This document shows, piece after piece, positions 10,205 through 18,826 of a stretch of DNA of 48,024 bases. Both the position numbers and the translations under genes were made by a program. The stretch is from assembly GCF_001641695.1 (NCBI RefSeq), contig NZ_LSEF01000059.1:38815-86838 (forward strand). The letters run 5' to 3'. The first letter of the stretch is position 1. Every line of letters starts with the position of its first letter. Below the pieces are notes generated by a model. That model did not search any database, was not told where the DNA came from, and worked only from the letters and a program-made list of their open reading frames with translations. The DNA comes from Bradyrhizobium neotropicale. GTDB taxonomy: Bacteria > Pseudomonadota > Alphaproteobacteria > Rhizobiales > Xanthobacteraceae.

Positions 10205-11365
10205 GTGGATGCTCAAACCCGGGAACGCGGGCCGTCCGCGGAGCAGCCGCAGCGGACGAAGGACGCTCCGAATAACTCGCCCGACAAGACCCGCGAGGGC
10301 GCGGACCGGTCGCAAGAGCAAGCGAAAACGCCGTCGCTGCGCGACCGGTTTCGCGAGCACTGGCTGCTGACCACGGTCGGCGCCATCGTGCTGCTCGCCG
10401 CGCTGGTCGGCGGTCTCGTCTACTGGCTCCAGACCCGCCACTATGAATCAACTGACGACGCCTTCGTCGCGGCGCGCAGTTTTTCCGTGGCCTCGAAGGT
10501 CGGCGGCTACGTGATTGATGTTCCGGTTACGGACAACCAGCATGTCAATGCCGGTGATCTCCTCGCCAGGATCGATGAGCGCGACTACAAGATCGCCGTC
10601 GACCAAGCCGCGGCACAGGTGGAAGTCTCGAAGGCGAACATCGCCAATGTCGAGGCACAGATCGATTCACAGCAGGAGCAGATCAAGCAGGCGAAGGCCC
10701 AGCTTGAACAGGCGCAGGCCCAACTCCAATTCTCGCAGGAAGAGTTTTTGCGCGCCGAGGACCTCGTCGAGAAGGGCGCCGGCACCGTGCAGCGTCAGCA
10801 GCAGACCCGCTCCGATCTCGGGGCGCAACAGGCCAATACCGAGCGCGCGAAGACCGCCGTGACCGCGGCGGAAGTCGGCATCAAGACGCTTCAGGCGCAG
10901 CTTGAGGGCGTGAAGGCCCAGCTCCAGCAATCGCAGGCGCAGTTCGATCAGGCCAGGCTGAATCTGCAATACACCGACGTCGTTGCCGCGCAGTCCGGCC
11001 GCGTCGTCAAGCTCAACGGCGCCAAGGGCACCTTCGTCACGGCGGGGCAGAGCCTGATGATGTTTGTGCCTGACGAGGTCTGGATCGTCGCCAACTACAA
11101 GGAAACTCAGCTCAGCGACATGCGGCCGGGCCAGCCGGTCGAGATCCGCATCGATGCCTATCCCGGCCGCAAGCTGACCGGTCATGTCGATTCCGTGCAG
11201 CCCGGCTCGGGTACCGCGTTCAGCCTGCTGCCGGCGGAGAACGCCACGGGCAACTACGTCAAGGTGGTGCAGCGTGTGCCCGTGAAGATCGTGGTCGACA
11301 ACTGGCCGTCCGATCTGCCGATCGGCCCAGGCATGTCGGTCGTGCCCTGGACCAAGGCACGATGA
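10205..11365 (+). CDS. emrA: HlyD/EmrA-family membrane fusion protein
   Basis: Periplasmic adaptor subunit of a three-part drug efflux pump, 386 aa. A charged cytoplasmic head is followed by one membrane segment (LLTTVGAIVLLAALVGGLVYWL), the EmrA signature YESTDDAFVAARSFSVASKVGGYV, a biotinyl-lipoyl half, a long Gln/Ala-rich coiled-coil hairpin, the second lipoyl half (LQYTDVVAAQSGRVVKLNGAKGTFV) and a beta-barrel region. The start GTG at 10205 is chosen for the ribosome site AAAGGTG; an open frame further upstream lacks family features. The stop overlaps the next ATG (ATGA), so it is coupled to the EmrB-like transporter. The outer-membrane partner is not in the window. Confidence 0.9.
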   Translation: MDAQTRERGPSAEQPQRTKDAPNNSPDKTREGADRSQEQAKTPSLRDRFREHWLLTTVGAIVLLAALVGGLVYWLQTRHYESTDDAFVAARSFSVASKVGGYVIDVPVTDNQHVNAGDLLARIDERDYKIAVDQAAAQVEVSKANIANVEAQIDSQQEQIKQAKAQLEQAQAQLQFSQEEFLRAEDLVEKGAGTVQRQQQTRSDLGAQQANTERAKTAVTAAEVGIKTLQAQLEGVKAQLQQSQAQFDQARLNLQYTDVVAAQSGRVVKLNGAKGTFVTAGQSLMMFVPDEVWIVANYKETQLSDMRPGQPVEIRIDAYPGRKLTGHVDSVQPGSGTAFSLLPAENATGNYVKVVQRVPVKIVVDNWPSDLPIGPGMSVVPWTKAR

Positions 11366-12981
11366 CTGACATCGCGCAAGGCGGTGCCTCCGCCGGCGGC
11401 TGGTCGCCGGAACGTTCGGCGGCCGGAGGGCACAATCCTTATCTGATAGCTTTCGTTGTCTCGATCGCGACTTTCATGGAGGTGCTCGACACCACGATCG
11501 CCAACGTGGCGCTGCGCCACATCGCCGGCGGGCTCGCCGTCGGCCTCGACGAGAGCACCTATGTCATCACCAGCTATCTCGTCGCCAACGCCATTGTGCT
11601 GTCGATCTCCGGGTGGCTGTCGACCGTGATCGGCCGCAAGCGCTTCTACATGATGTGCGTGGCGACCTTCTCGGTCGCTTCGCTCTTGTGCGGCTTCGCC
11701 TGGAATCTCGAGGCGCTGGTGCTGTTCCGCATTCTTCAGGGCCTCGGCGGCGGCGGCATGGCGACCAGCGAGCAGGCGATCCTCGCCGACTCCTTTCCGC
11801 CCCACAAGCGCGGGCAGGCTTTCGCCATCTACGGCGTCGCCGTCGTGGTCGCACCGGTGATCGGTCCGACGCTCGGCGGTTGGATCACGGACACCTATTC
11901 CTGGCACTGGGTGTTTCTGATCAACGTGCCGATGGGCCTGATCTCGCTGTTTCTGGTCGGCACGCTGGTCAAGGAGCCGTCGGGTGCGGAAGAGGAGAGG
12001 GCGGAGCTCCTGAGCAAGGGCCTGCGCGTCGACTATGTCGGCTTCCTGCTGGTCGCGATCGGCCTTGGCTCGCTCGAATTCGTGCTCGACGAAGGCCAGC
12101 GCAACGACTGGTTCGGCTCGAACATGATCGTGGCCTTCACGCTGCTCGCGGCCGTATCCCTGATCGCGCTGATCCCGTGGGAGCTGACGCGCGAGGATCC
12201 CATCGTCGACATCCGCCTGCTTGGCCGGCGGCAGTTCGGCGCCTGCTTCCTGGTCATGCTCGGCACCGGCGCGGTGCTGATCTCGACGACCCAGCTCATC
12301 CCGCAGCTTCTGCAAACCGAGCTCGGCTATACGGCGATGCTCGCCGGTCTTGCGCTGTCGCCCGGCGGCGTCGCGACGCTGGTGTTGATGCCGGTCGTCG
12401 GGCGGCTCGTGAGCGTGGTGCAACCGAAATATCTCATCATGGCGGGTGCCGCGATGGTCGCCTTGTCGATGTGGCATCTCACCGGGCTCACCGGCGACAT
12501 CACCTACGGCTATGCGGCCATGGCGCGCATCTTCCTGGCGATGGGCCTGCCGTTCCTGTTCCTGCCGGTGACGACGGCATCCTACGACGGCGTGCCGCCG
12601 GACAAGACCAACCAGGCCTCCGCGCTGATCAACGTCGCCCGCAACATCGGCGGGTCGATGGGCGTGGCGCTGGCGCAGACGATTTTGGCGCAGCGCCAGC
12701 AATTCCATCAAAGCCGGCTGATCGAGCACGCCGCGCCGTCCGATATCGGCTATCAGCAGAGCATCGACGCGATGACGCGCTTCTTCGAGGCGCAAGGCTC
12801 AAATGCGACGGACGCCGCGTCACAGGCGATCGCCTGGGTCGGCAAGACCTTGCAGCAGCAGGTCGACCTTCTCGCCTATATCGACGTTTTCTGGACGCTG
12901 GCCATCATCGCGGTGCTGATGATCCCGACTGCCGCGGTGCTGCGACCAATCGACCTGCGCGCGCCGGCGCGGGGGCATTGA
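11362..12981 (+). CDS. emrB: DHA2-family MFS drug transporter (EmrB-like)
   Basis: Inner-membrane proton antiporter with 539 aa and about 14 membrane segments. The DHA2 signatures are visible: FMEVLDTTIANVALRHIAG in segment 1, RFKY-type loop replaced by GRKRFYMMCV, motif C region VAPVIGPTLGGWITDTYSWHWVF, and GLALSPGGVATLVLMPVVGRL later. Works with the EmrA-like adaptor encoded upstream with a 4-base overlap. Substrates cannot be read from sequence; homologues export hydrophobic drugs or detergents. A hairpin follows 9 bases after the stop. Confidence 0.92.
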   Translation: MTDIAQGGASAGGWSPERSAAGGHNPYLIAFVVSIATFMEVLDTTIANVALRHIAGGLAVGLDESTYVITSYLVANAIVLSISGWLSTVIGRKRFYMMCVATFSVASLLCGFAWNLEALVLFRILQGLGGGGMATSEQAILADSFPPHKRGQAFAIYGVAVVVAPVIGPTLGGWITDTYSWHWVFLINVPMGLISLFLVGTLVKEPSGAEEERAELLSKGLRVDYVGFLLVAIGLGSLEFVLDEGQRNDWFGSNMIVAFTLLAAVSLIALIPWELTREDPIVDIRLLGRRQFGACFLVMLGTGAVLISTTQLIPQLLQTELGYTAMLAGLALSPGGVATLVLMPVVGRLVSVVQPKYLIMAGAAMVALSMWHLTGLTGDITYGYAAMARIFLAMGLPFLFLPVTTASYDGVPPDKTNQASALINVARNIGGSMGVALAQTILAQRQQFHQSRLIEHAAPSDIGYQQSIDAMTRFFEAQGSNATDAASQAIAWVGKTLQQQVDLLAYIDVFWTLAIIAVLMIPTAAVLRPIDLRAPARGH

Positions 12982-12990
12982 GGCCCCAAC

Positions 12991-13016
12991 GTCGTCCTGA
13001 CTTTCGCCAGGACGAC
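12991..13016. terminator. Hairpin after emrB
   Basis: GTCGTCCTG (12991-12999) pairs perfectly with CAGGACGAC (13008-13016) around an 8-base loop. There is no T-run after it, so it may be a terminator or simply a short palindromic repeat. Confidence 0.35.
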
Positions 13017-13046
13017 ACCGGAAATGTCGGATCTCCCCGGAGCATT

Positions 13047-13071
13047 AGTTAGTCTGAAAAAGGAACTAACT
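13047..13071. repeat. Inverted repeat AGTTAGT-N11-ACTAACT, possible operator
   Basis: Seven-base arms (13047-13053 and 13065-13071) match perfectly, spaced like a dimeric repressor site. No regulator gene is adjacent, so the cognate protein is unknown. Confidence 0.35.
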
Positions 13072-13120
13072 TGAAGGATAAGGGAGATTTCGCGATCCGC
13101 ATGGTATCTGGTTCCAAAAT

Positions 13121-13147
13121 TTGACAGTTCTGTTTTAGAACTATAGC
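13121..13147 (+). promoter_or_regulatory. Predicted promoter with embedded palindrome before the SDR gene
   Basis: TTGACA at 13121-13126 and TATAGC at 13142-13147 with a 15-base spacer. Lying exactly between them is the perfect palindrome AGTTCT-gtttt-AGAACT (13126-13142), a position where a bound repressor would block polymerase. The spacer is two bases shorter than ideal. Confidence 0.4.
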
Positions 13148-13218
13148 ATCCCGTTCAATCACACAGCCTGCGCGCGACGTTGATCCTAGCGTCGCGGCAT
13201 TCACCGGAGGAGGCGACG

Positions 13219-13956
13219 TTGCCCAAGCGAAACGCCACAGCCGCCGTCATTGGCGCCGGCGACTACATCGGTGCCGAGATTGCCAAGAAGTTTGCCGCCG
13301 AGGGCTTTTCCATCTTCGCCGGCCGCCGCAACGGCGACAAGCTCGCGCCGCTGGTCAAGGATATCGAGGCCGCCGGCGGCGAGATCCACGCGCGCTCACT
13401 CGATGCGCGCAAGGAGGAGGAGATCATCTCCTTCCTCAACGACGCCGACAAGCACGCGCCGCTCGAGGTCTGCATCTTCAACATCGGCGCCAACGTCAAT
13501 TTCCCGATCCTCGATACCACCGAGCGCGTGTTTCGAAAAGTTTGGGAGATGGCCTGCTATTCCGGCTTCCTTGCCGGCCGCGAAGCCGCGCGGCTGATGC
13601 TGCCGCGGGGCGGCGGCAACATCTTCTTCACCGGCGCGACAGCGTCCTTGCGCGGCGGCAGCGGCTTTGCCGCGTTCGCCAGCGCCAAGTTCGGCTTGCG
13701 TGCGGTAGCGCAGGCGATGGCGCGCGAACTGGGACCGAAGAACATCCACGTCGCGCATCTCATCATCGACTCCGGCGTCGATACGGCTTGGGTTCGGGAG
13801 CGCCGAGAGCAGCTCTGGGGCAAGGAGGCGCTCGACAATCCCGATCTCCTGATGCCGCCATCTTCGGTCGCGGACGCCTATTGGCAGCTCTATCAGCAGC
13901 CGAAGAGCGCCTGGACCTTCGAGATGGAGATCCGGCCGTTCGGAGAGAAGTGGTGA
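13219..13956 (+). CDS. SDR-family protein lacking the catalytic tyrosine
   Basis: Short-chain dehydrogenase/reductase fold, 245 aa. The nucleotide-binding motif is degenerate (VIGAGDYIG at 10-18 instead of TGxxxGIG) and the NNAG motif reads NIGA. The active site has Ser143 and Lys157, but the usual Tyr is Phe153 (FASAK). The protein probably binds NAD(P), yet the standard proton transfer step should be lost. The start TTG at 13219 is chosen for the strong GGAGGAGG site; no ATG is available. Tightly followed by nitronate monooxygenase (63 bases), likely co-transcribed. Substrate unknown. Confidence 0.8.
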   Translation: MPKRNATAAVIGAGDYIGAEIAKKFAAEGFSIFAGRRNGDKLAPLVKDIEAAGGEIHARSLDARKEEEIISFLNDADKHAPLEVCIFNIGANVNFPILDTTERVFRKVWEMACYSGFLAGREAARLMLPRGGGNIFFTGATASLRGGSGFAAFASAKFGLRAVAQAMARELGPKNIHVAHLIIDSGVDTAWVRERREQLWGKEALDNPDLLMPPSSVADAYWQLYQQPKSAWTFEMEIRPFGEKW

Positions 13957-14019
13957 CCGCGGCGCAAAAGTCCGGCTAGACTGATCCGAACGCGAACCAA
14001 AACTCCGGGAGGCCACTAC

Positions 14020-15021
14020 GTGAAGACCGCGATCACCGAACTGTTTGGCATCGAGCATCCGATCATCCAGGGCGGCATGCATTTCGTCGGCTTTGCCGAG
14101 CTGGCCTCCGCCGTCTCCAATGCCGGCGGGCTCGGCATCATCACCGGGCTCACGCAGAAGACACCGGAGCTGCTCGCCAAGGAGATCGCGCGCTGCCGCG
14201 ACATGACCGACAAGCCGTTCGGCGTGAACCTCACGTTTCTGCCAACCTTCTCGGCGCCGCCTTATCCGGAGTACATCGCGGCCATCGTCGAGGGCGGGGT
14301 GAGGATCGTTGAGACCGCGGGCCGCAGCCCTGAGCAGTACATGCCGGCGATGAAGGCGGCCGGCATCAAGGTGATCCACAAATGCACCTCGGTGCGCCAC
14401 TCGCTCAAGGCCGAGCGGATCGGCTGCGACGCTGTCAGCGTCGACGGCTTCGAGTGCGGCGGTCATCCCGGCGAGGACGACATCCCGAACATGATCCTGC
14501 TGCCGCGCGCGGCGGAGGAGTTGAAGATCCCCTTCGTCGCCTCGGGCGGCATGGCCGACGGGCGCAGCCTCGTCGCCGCGCTGTCGCTGGGCGCGTCCGG
14601 CATGAACATGGGCACGCGCTTCATCGCCACCAAGGAAGCGCCGGTGCATCAGAACGTGAAGAATGCGCTGGTCGCTGCGACCGAGCTCGACACCCGCTTG
14701 ATCATGCGCGCGCTGCGCAACACCGAGCGCGTGCTGAAGAACGCCAATGTTGAGCGCCTGCTGGAGATCGAGCGTGAGAGGGGCGGCAAGCTCAAGATCG
14801 ACGATATCCACGACCAGGTTGCGGGCATCTATCCGAAAGTCATGATCGACGGAGAGATGGATGCGGGCGCCTGGAGCTGCGGCATGGTCGCGGGCCTGAT
14901 CCATGACGTTCCGTCCTGCAAGGAACTCGTCGATCGCATCATGGGCGAGGCGGAAACCATCATCCGCAGCCGCCTGCTGGGGTTCCTGGACGGGACCGGT
15001 GCGGCGCGAAAGGTCGCCTGA
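14020..15021 (+). CDS. Nitronate monooxygenase family protein
   Basis: FMN-dependent TIM-barrel enzyme of the NMO / 2-nitropropane dioxygenase family, 333 aa, starting at GTG with a GGGAGG ribosome site. Visible family features: PIIQGGMHFVGFAELASAVSNAGGLG at the N-terminus, the phosphate-binding region VASGGMADGRSLVAALSLGASG with NMGTRF, and ECGGHPGE around the flavin face. Typical members oxidise alkyl nitronates such as propionate 3-nitronate; some relatives are FabK-like enoyl reductases, so the substrate is not certain. Probably in one transcript with the upstream SDR. Confidence 0.85.
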   Translation: MKTAITELFGIEHPIIQGGMHFVGFAELASAVSNAGGLGIITGLTQKTPELLAKEIARCRDMTDKPFGVNLTFLPTFSAPPYPEYIAAIVEGGVRIVETAGRSPEQYMPAMKAAGIKVIHKCTSVRHSLKAERIGCDAVSVDGFECGGHPGEDDIPNMILLPRAAEELKIPFVASGGMADGRSLVAALSLGASGMNMGTRFIATKEAPVHQNVKNALVAATELDTRLIMRALRNTERVLKNANVERLLEIERERGGKLKIDDIHDQVAGIYPKVMIDGEMDAGAWSCGMVAGLIHDVPSCKELVDRIMGEAETIIRSRLLGFLDGTGAARKVA

Positions 15022-15083
15022 CCGTCCGTACAGTCTTAACCCTGGCGGCAATTGGCCGCTGGAATTGCCCGAGGCGCCTCCTA

Positions 15084-15106
15084 AATAGGGATAAATTGTC
15101 CCTATT
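15084..15106. repeat. Inverted repeat AATAGGGA-N7-TCCCTATT
   Basis: Perfect eight-base arms (15084-15091, 15099-15106) in an AT-rich patch, 22 bases before the GTG at 15129. It may be an operator for the following gene or a weak terminator for the preceding one. Confidence 0.4.
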
Positions 15107-15128
15107 AATCAAGTTTCAGGAGGCGTCC

Positions 15129-15548
15129 GTGGTCCTGAAAGGCGCTCACTTTGCTCTAGCTGCCGCCCTCGTGCTCGCGTGGGGTGGCATCTCGCGCGCC
15201 GCTGACTACAAGCCCGACGAATATCTGGGCCTCGATCTATCCAAGGCCGTGCTGTCGCCGAAGCGGCTCGGGCCGGAGACGCAGTTCGCGCCGGTCGCGC
15301 TCGAGGCCCGTGGCGGCAATGACGCGCAGGCGCGCATCGAACCGATGGACGTACCGAAGAAGGTTGCGGCCGAGCGCGTGCACGTGCCGGCGCCGAAGGT
15401 CGCTCGCGCCAAGAGCGCCCAGCCACGCGGCGCCGCGCGCACCAAGCTCGCGCAGCGTCACGGCAACCCGCTGGACGCGCAGGCGATGGACACCCGTATC
15501 CAGACCTGGCCGTGCCGTTCCGGCGGCATCTGCAACTGGAAGCGCTAG
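15129..15548 (+). CDS. Exported hypothetical protein (139 aa)
   Basis: The start GTG at 15129 follows AGGAGG at 5 bases. The N-terminus (VVLKGAHFALAAALVLAWGGISRAA) is a signal peptide, so the product is probably periplasmic. The mature part has DYKPDEYLGLDLSKAVLSPKRLGP, a basic Ala/Lys/Arg-rich linker, and ends with a two-Cys motif WPCRSGGICNWKR that could form a disulfide. I know similar alphaproteobacterial proteins only as hypothetical. The preceding inverted repeat may regulate it. Confidence 0.72.
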   Translation: MVLKGAHFALAAALVLAWGGISRAADYKPDEYLGLDLSKAVLSPKRLGPETQFAPVALEARGGNDAQARIEPMDVPKKVAAERVHVPAPKVARAKSAQPRGAARTKLAQRHGNPLDAQAMDTRIQTWPCRSGGICNWKR

Positions 15549-15570
15549 AGCGTTGACGATGTTGCTTCAC

Positions 15571-15709
15571 CTCGCCCCGCTTGCGGGGAGAGGTCGGAAT
15601 TCAAGCGCAGCTTGAATTCCGGGTGAGGGGGACTCTCCGTGAGTCTAACTCTCATCGTCCCTGAGGAGACTCCCCCTCACCCCACCCCTCTCCCCGCAAG
15701 CGGGGCGAG
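15571..15709. repeat. Long imperfect palindromic intergenic element
   Basis: The outer arms (15571-15593 and 15687-15709) are 23-base perfect inverted copies built on ctcgccccgcttgcggggag. Inside lie AATTCAAG/CTTGAATT and a near-perfect pair gtgagggggactctcc / ggagactccccctcac. This is the large cruciform-like repeat found in many Bradyrhizobium intergenic regions. The DNA from 15710 to 15852 shows no other recognisable signal. Confidence 0.75.
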
Positions 15710-15852
15710 GGAGCGCACTCTTGCCACGGCTGCAGCCCGGCGGACACGTCATCCGCGCGTCGCAAAACCGTAGGCATGGAGTCAAGAAACCGTAAGGATA
15801 GGAGTCAAGGAGCGCAGGCACCTTCCGTCGCGATTCGACGAAGGTCTCCTGA

Positions 15853-17427
15853 ATGGCAACGCTCCGCGCTTCGCGCGCATGGACCCGGCGACAATTCCTG
15901 AACCGCTCCGCCTCCACTCTCGCCATTGCCTCGCTCGGCACGCTCGCCACCCCCTACATCGGCCGCGCCGCCGACCGTCCGCAGATCGCGGGCGGCATCC
16001 AGTCGGGGGACGTATCGGACGGGTCTGCCGTGATCTGGGCGCGCGCCGATCGCCCTGCGCGGATGCAAGTCGACTATTCGACCGTCGAAAGCTTCAAGAC
16101 CATTCTTGCGACGGCATCAGGCGATGCGTTGCCCGAAGCCGACTTCACCTCAAAACTCCTGCTGAATGACCTGCCGTCCGGGCAGGACATCTTCTACCGT
16201 GTGCGCTTCGACGACATTGCATCGGGCATTGCCGGCGAAAGCCGCATCGGCCATTTTCGAACTGCGCCGGCCGCAGGCCAGTCGGTCTCATTCGTGTGGT
16301 CCGGCGACGTGGCGGGGCAGGGCTGGGGCATCGATATGTCGCGCGGCGGCTATCGCAGCTACCGCACTATGCTCGACAATCGCCCGGACTTCCTCATCCA
16401 TTCCGGCGATCACATCTATGCCGACTGCACCATCCCCTCCGAACAGAAGCTGCCGAACGGCGAGCTCTGGCGCAACGTTGTGACCGAAGAGAAGTCAGAG
16501 GTCGCGCACACGCTGGCGCAGTTTCGCGGCAACTACAAATACAATCACCTCGACGAGCATTTTCGTGCCTTCCATGCCGAGGTGCCGATGTTCGCGCAGT
16601 GGGACGATCACGAGGTCACCAACGACTGGTCCCCGACCGGCAGCTACGACGCAGCCGGCTATGAGGCCGATGGCACGCCGCGCCTGGTCGCGCGCGCACG
16701 CCGCGCCTTCTTCGACTTCATGCCGATCCGCGATATCGGGACGCCGCTGCGCCGGGTCTATCGACGCATTGCTTACGGCCCGCTGCTCGACGTCTTCATG
16801 ATCGACATGCGCAGCTTTCGCGATGGCACCTGGAACAAGGGTGATGACCATCGCGGCTGGATTCTTGGCGCCGAGCAGCTCGCCTGGCTGAAGCGGGAGC
16901 TCGCCGCTTCGCGCGCGACCTGGAAGGTGATCGCGGCCGACCTGCCGATCGGCCTGATCAGCCTAGACGCGGTCGCACTCGGCGATGGCGCGCCTGATCG
17001 GCGCGAGCATGAGATTGCCGACCTTCTCGCGTCCATCAAGCGCGCCGGTGTTCGCAACGTCGTCTGGCTCACCGCCGACATGCACTACACCGCCGCGCAT
17101 TACTATGATCCGAACAAGGCGCAGTTCAGCGATTTCGAGCCGTTCTGGGAGTTCGTCTCCGGCCCCCTGCACGCCGGGACCTGGGGCCCGGGCGAGCTCG
17201 ACAACACCTTTGGCCCAGTCGCGATGTACCAGAACGGATGCAGCGAGGCGCAGGGCGAGAATCTTGCGCCCTGCTTCGGACTACAGTTCTTCGGCCGCGT
17301 CGACATCGATGGCGAGACTGCGGTGATGACCGTGACGCTGAAGGATGTCGACAACCGCGACCTCTGGTCAGTGGACATCGTGCCGCACCCGCAACCACGT
17401 CCGGCCGTGGTGGCGCAGCATTCGTAA
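15853..17427 (+). CDS. phoD: PhoD-like alkaline phosphatase, Tat-exported
   Basis: Metallophosphatase of the PhoD family, 524 aa. The N-terminus carries a twin-arginine signal (TRRQFLN, Arg12-Arg13, then a hydrophobic stretch and GRAAD), so the enzyme should be folded and exported to the periplasm. An N-terminal PhoD_N domain begins QIAGGIQSGDVSDGSAVIWARA. Metal ligand motifs follow: SGDV, HSGDHIYADC, QWDDHEVTNDW and LTADMHYTAAHYYDP. Members are phosphomonoesterases or phosphodiesterases with Fe/Ca sites. ATG with GAAGG upstream. No Pho box was recognised. Stands alone between a repeat and the aldo/keto reductase. Confidence 0.88.
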   Translation: MATLRASRAWTRRQFLNRSASTLAIASLGTLATPYIGRAADRPQIAGGIQSGDVSDGSAVIWARADRPARMQVDYSTVESFKTILATASGDALPEADFTSKLLLNDLPSGQDIFYRVRFDDIASGIAGESRIGHFRTAPAAGQSVSFVWSGDVAGQGWGIDMSRGGYRSYRTMLDNRPDFLIHSGDHIYADCTIPSEQKLPNGELWRNVVTEEKSEVAHTLAQFRGNYKYNHLDEHFRAFHAEVPMFAQWDDHEVTNDWSPTGSYDAAGYEADGTPRLVARARRAFFDFMPIRDIGTPLRRVYRRIAYGPLLDVFMIDMRSFRDGTWNKGDDHRGWILGAEQLAWLKRELAASRATWKVIAADLPIGLISLDAVALGDGAPDRREHEIADLLASIKRAGVRNVVWLTADMHYTAAHYYDPNKAQFSDFEPFWEFVSGPLHAGTWGPGELDNTFGPVAMYQNGCSEAQGENLAPCFGLQFFGRVDIDGETAVMTVTLKDVDNRDLWSVDIVPHPQPRPAVVAQHS

Positions 17428-17617
17428 GGGACGGGGAGCTATCACCACGAGCGTCACGGCCCGGGCAAGACGTTGGGGAAGCTCCTAACCCGATCTTGAT
17501 TGGCCGCCTCGCGGCCGCCGCGCTATAGTATTCGCTCCCGCCACCTCTTTTCCATCACCGAAGAGTCTGCTCACGCGGCGCCGCCGCGCGTTCGGCGGAA
17601 TACGTCAGGAGCTTTTC

Positions 17618-18436
17618 ATGGATAATCTGAAGACCCAGGGCATCAGCCTGCCCAAGCTAGGCCTCGGCACCTTCCGCATGGAGGGCGATGCCTGCCTTGC
17701 CGCGGTCGAGAGTGCGCTGTCACTCGGCTATCGCCATATCGACACCGCCGAGATGTACGCCAATGAGGAGGCGATCGGCGCGGCGATTGCGGCTTCCCGC
17801 GTGCCGCGCGGCGAGCTGCATGTTACGACCAAAGTCTGGTACGAGAACCTAAAGCCCGACGCGATTCACCGTGCCTTCGACGCCAGCCTGAAAAAACTCC
17901 GACTCGACCATGTCGACCTTTATCTCGTGCATTGGCCGTCCAAAGCCGCGAACTGGGGCGCGGTGTTCGAGGCGCTGATGGAGCTGAAGGAGGAGGGGTG
18001 CACGCGGGCCATCGGCGTCGCCAATTTCCCCACCGCGCTGCTCAAGACCGCCATCGAGGACATCAAGGCTCCGATCGCCTGCAACCAGGTCGAATATCAC
18101 GCGATGCTCGATCAATCGAAGGTGTTGGCCTATCTCGCGGCCAAGTCGATTCCGCTGGTCGCCTATTGCCCGCTGGCGCAGGGGCGCTTCGCCACAGATC
18201 CGGTGCTGAGCGAGATCGGCGCGAAGCACAACGCGACTGCCGCGCAGGTGGCGCTGAAATGGCTCGTCGATCAGGATGGCGTCGCTGCGATCCCGAAGGC
18301 GTCGCGGCGCGAGAGCCAAGAGGCCAATCTTGATGCGCTGAAGATCACACTCGACGATGCCGACCGCAGGAAGATCGCCGCGATGCCGAAGAACATTCGC
18401 TGCGTCGATCCAGCTTTCGCGCCGGCCTGGGATTAG
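17618..18436 (+). CDS. Aldo/keto reductase (2,5-diketo-D-gluconate reductase-like)
   Basis: NADPH-dependent TIM-barrel reductase, 272 aa. The catalytic tetrad is complete: Asp42 and Tyr47 (HIDTAEMYANE), Lys72 (TTKVWYENL) and His105 (LYLVHWPSK). The C-terminal NADPH site reads AAIPKASRRESQEANLDAL. Size and motifs fit the DkgA/DkgB (AKR5) group, which reduces aldehydes and diketo sugars; exact substrate unknown. Good ribosome site AGGAGC. Followed by a bidirectional terminator. Confidence 0.88.
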   Translation: MDNLKTQGISLPKLGLGTFRMEGDACLAAVESALSLGYRHIDTAEMYANEEAIGAAIAASRVPRGELHVTTKVWYENLKPDAIHRAFDASLKKLRLDHVDLYLVHWPSKAANWGAVFEALMELKEEGCTRAIGVANFPTALLKTAIEDIKAPIACNQVEYHAMLDQSKVLAYLAAKSIPLVAYCPLAQGRFATDPVLSEIGAKHNATAAQVALKWLVDQDGVAAIPKASRRESQEANLDALKITLDDADRRKIAAMPKNIRCVDPAFAPAWD

Positions 18437-18470
18437 GTGTGTCCGTGCCTGACGTTTCGGACATGCAAAG

Positions 18471-18494
18471 AAATGGCCCCTCATGGGGCCATTT
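18471..18494. terminator. Bidirectional hairpin terminator
   Basis: AAATGGCCCC (18471-18480) pairs perfectly with GGGGCCATTT (18485-18494) around loop TCAT, with A/T ends on both sides. It separates the convergent aldo/keto reductase and the small exported protein gene. Confidence 0.75.
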
Positions 18495-18506
18495 CCACGT
18501 TGCGCA

Positions 18507-18731
18507 TTAGTAGTCCATGTGGCGATGGCCGCGCTTGATCACCACGACGTTGTCGCCGTGATGGCGCCAGCCGCGATGCATGCCGTAGTCGCGATGCTCG
18601 CGGAATTCGGCCCGGGCGCCGTAAGGGCCGTGATGATGGCGCTTGATCACCACCGTCTCGGCACTCGCCAGCGTCGGCGCCACGATCGCAAGCGCACCGA
18701 GAGCCGCGACGACGTAGCCAAGCTTCTTCAT
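18507..18731 (-). CDS. Small exported His/Arg-rich protein (74 aa)
   Basis: A signal peptide (MKKLGYVVAALGALAIVAPTLASA) is followed by a mature part of about 50 residues rich in His, Arg, Gly and Asp, with VVIKRHHHG near the start and VVVIKRGHRHMDY at the end, so a short motif (VVIKR) is repeated. Metal binding is possible given about nine His, but this is inference. Strong ribosome site GGAGGAGG. GGAAC-N16-AGTT lies upstream. Similar small proteins are frequent in Bradyrhizobium; no function is known to me. Confidence 0.75.
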   Translation of the reverse strand: MKKLGYVVAALGALAIVAPTLASAETVVIKRHHHGPYGARAEFREHRDYGMHRGWRHHGDNVVVIKRGHRHMDY

Positions 18732-18761
18732 GATGTCCTCCTCCAGTTGAACGCAAATGAG

Positions 18762-18786
18762 AACTGCGCTTGCGCGCGAACGTTCC
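18762..18786 (-). promoter_or_regulatory. Near-consensus EcfG promoter of the His-rich protein gene
   Basis: Minus strand: GGAAC (18786-18782), 16 bases, AGTT (18765-18762), about 30 bases before the ATG at 18731. One mismatch to CGTT. Confidence 0.38.
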
Positions 18787-18826
18787 GGAGGAGCTGCGGG
18801 AGAATTCTGAACGGATGTTCAGGTGG

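Noticed and set aside
11254..12795. Long minus-strand open frame opposite the EmrB-like gene
   Set aside because: Antisense to a full-length transporter with conserved motifs; His/Arg/Asp-rich composition typical of GC-rich shadow frames.
13396..15051. 551-codon minus-strand open frame opposite the SDR and nitronate monooxygenase genes
   Set aside because: Shadow frame; both plus-strand genes have ribosome sites and family motifs.
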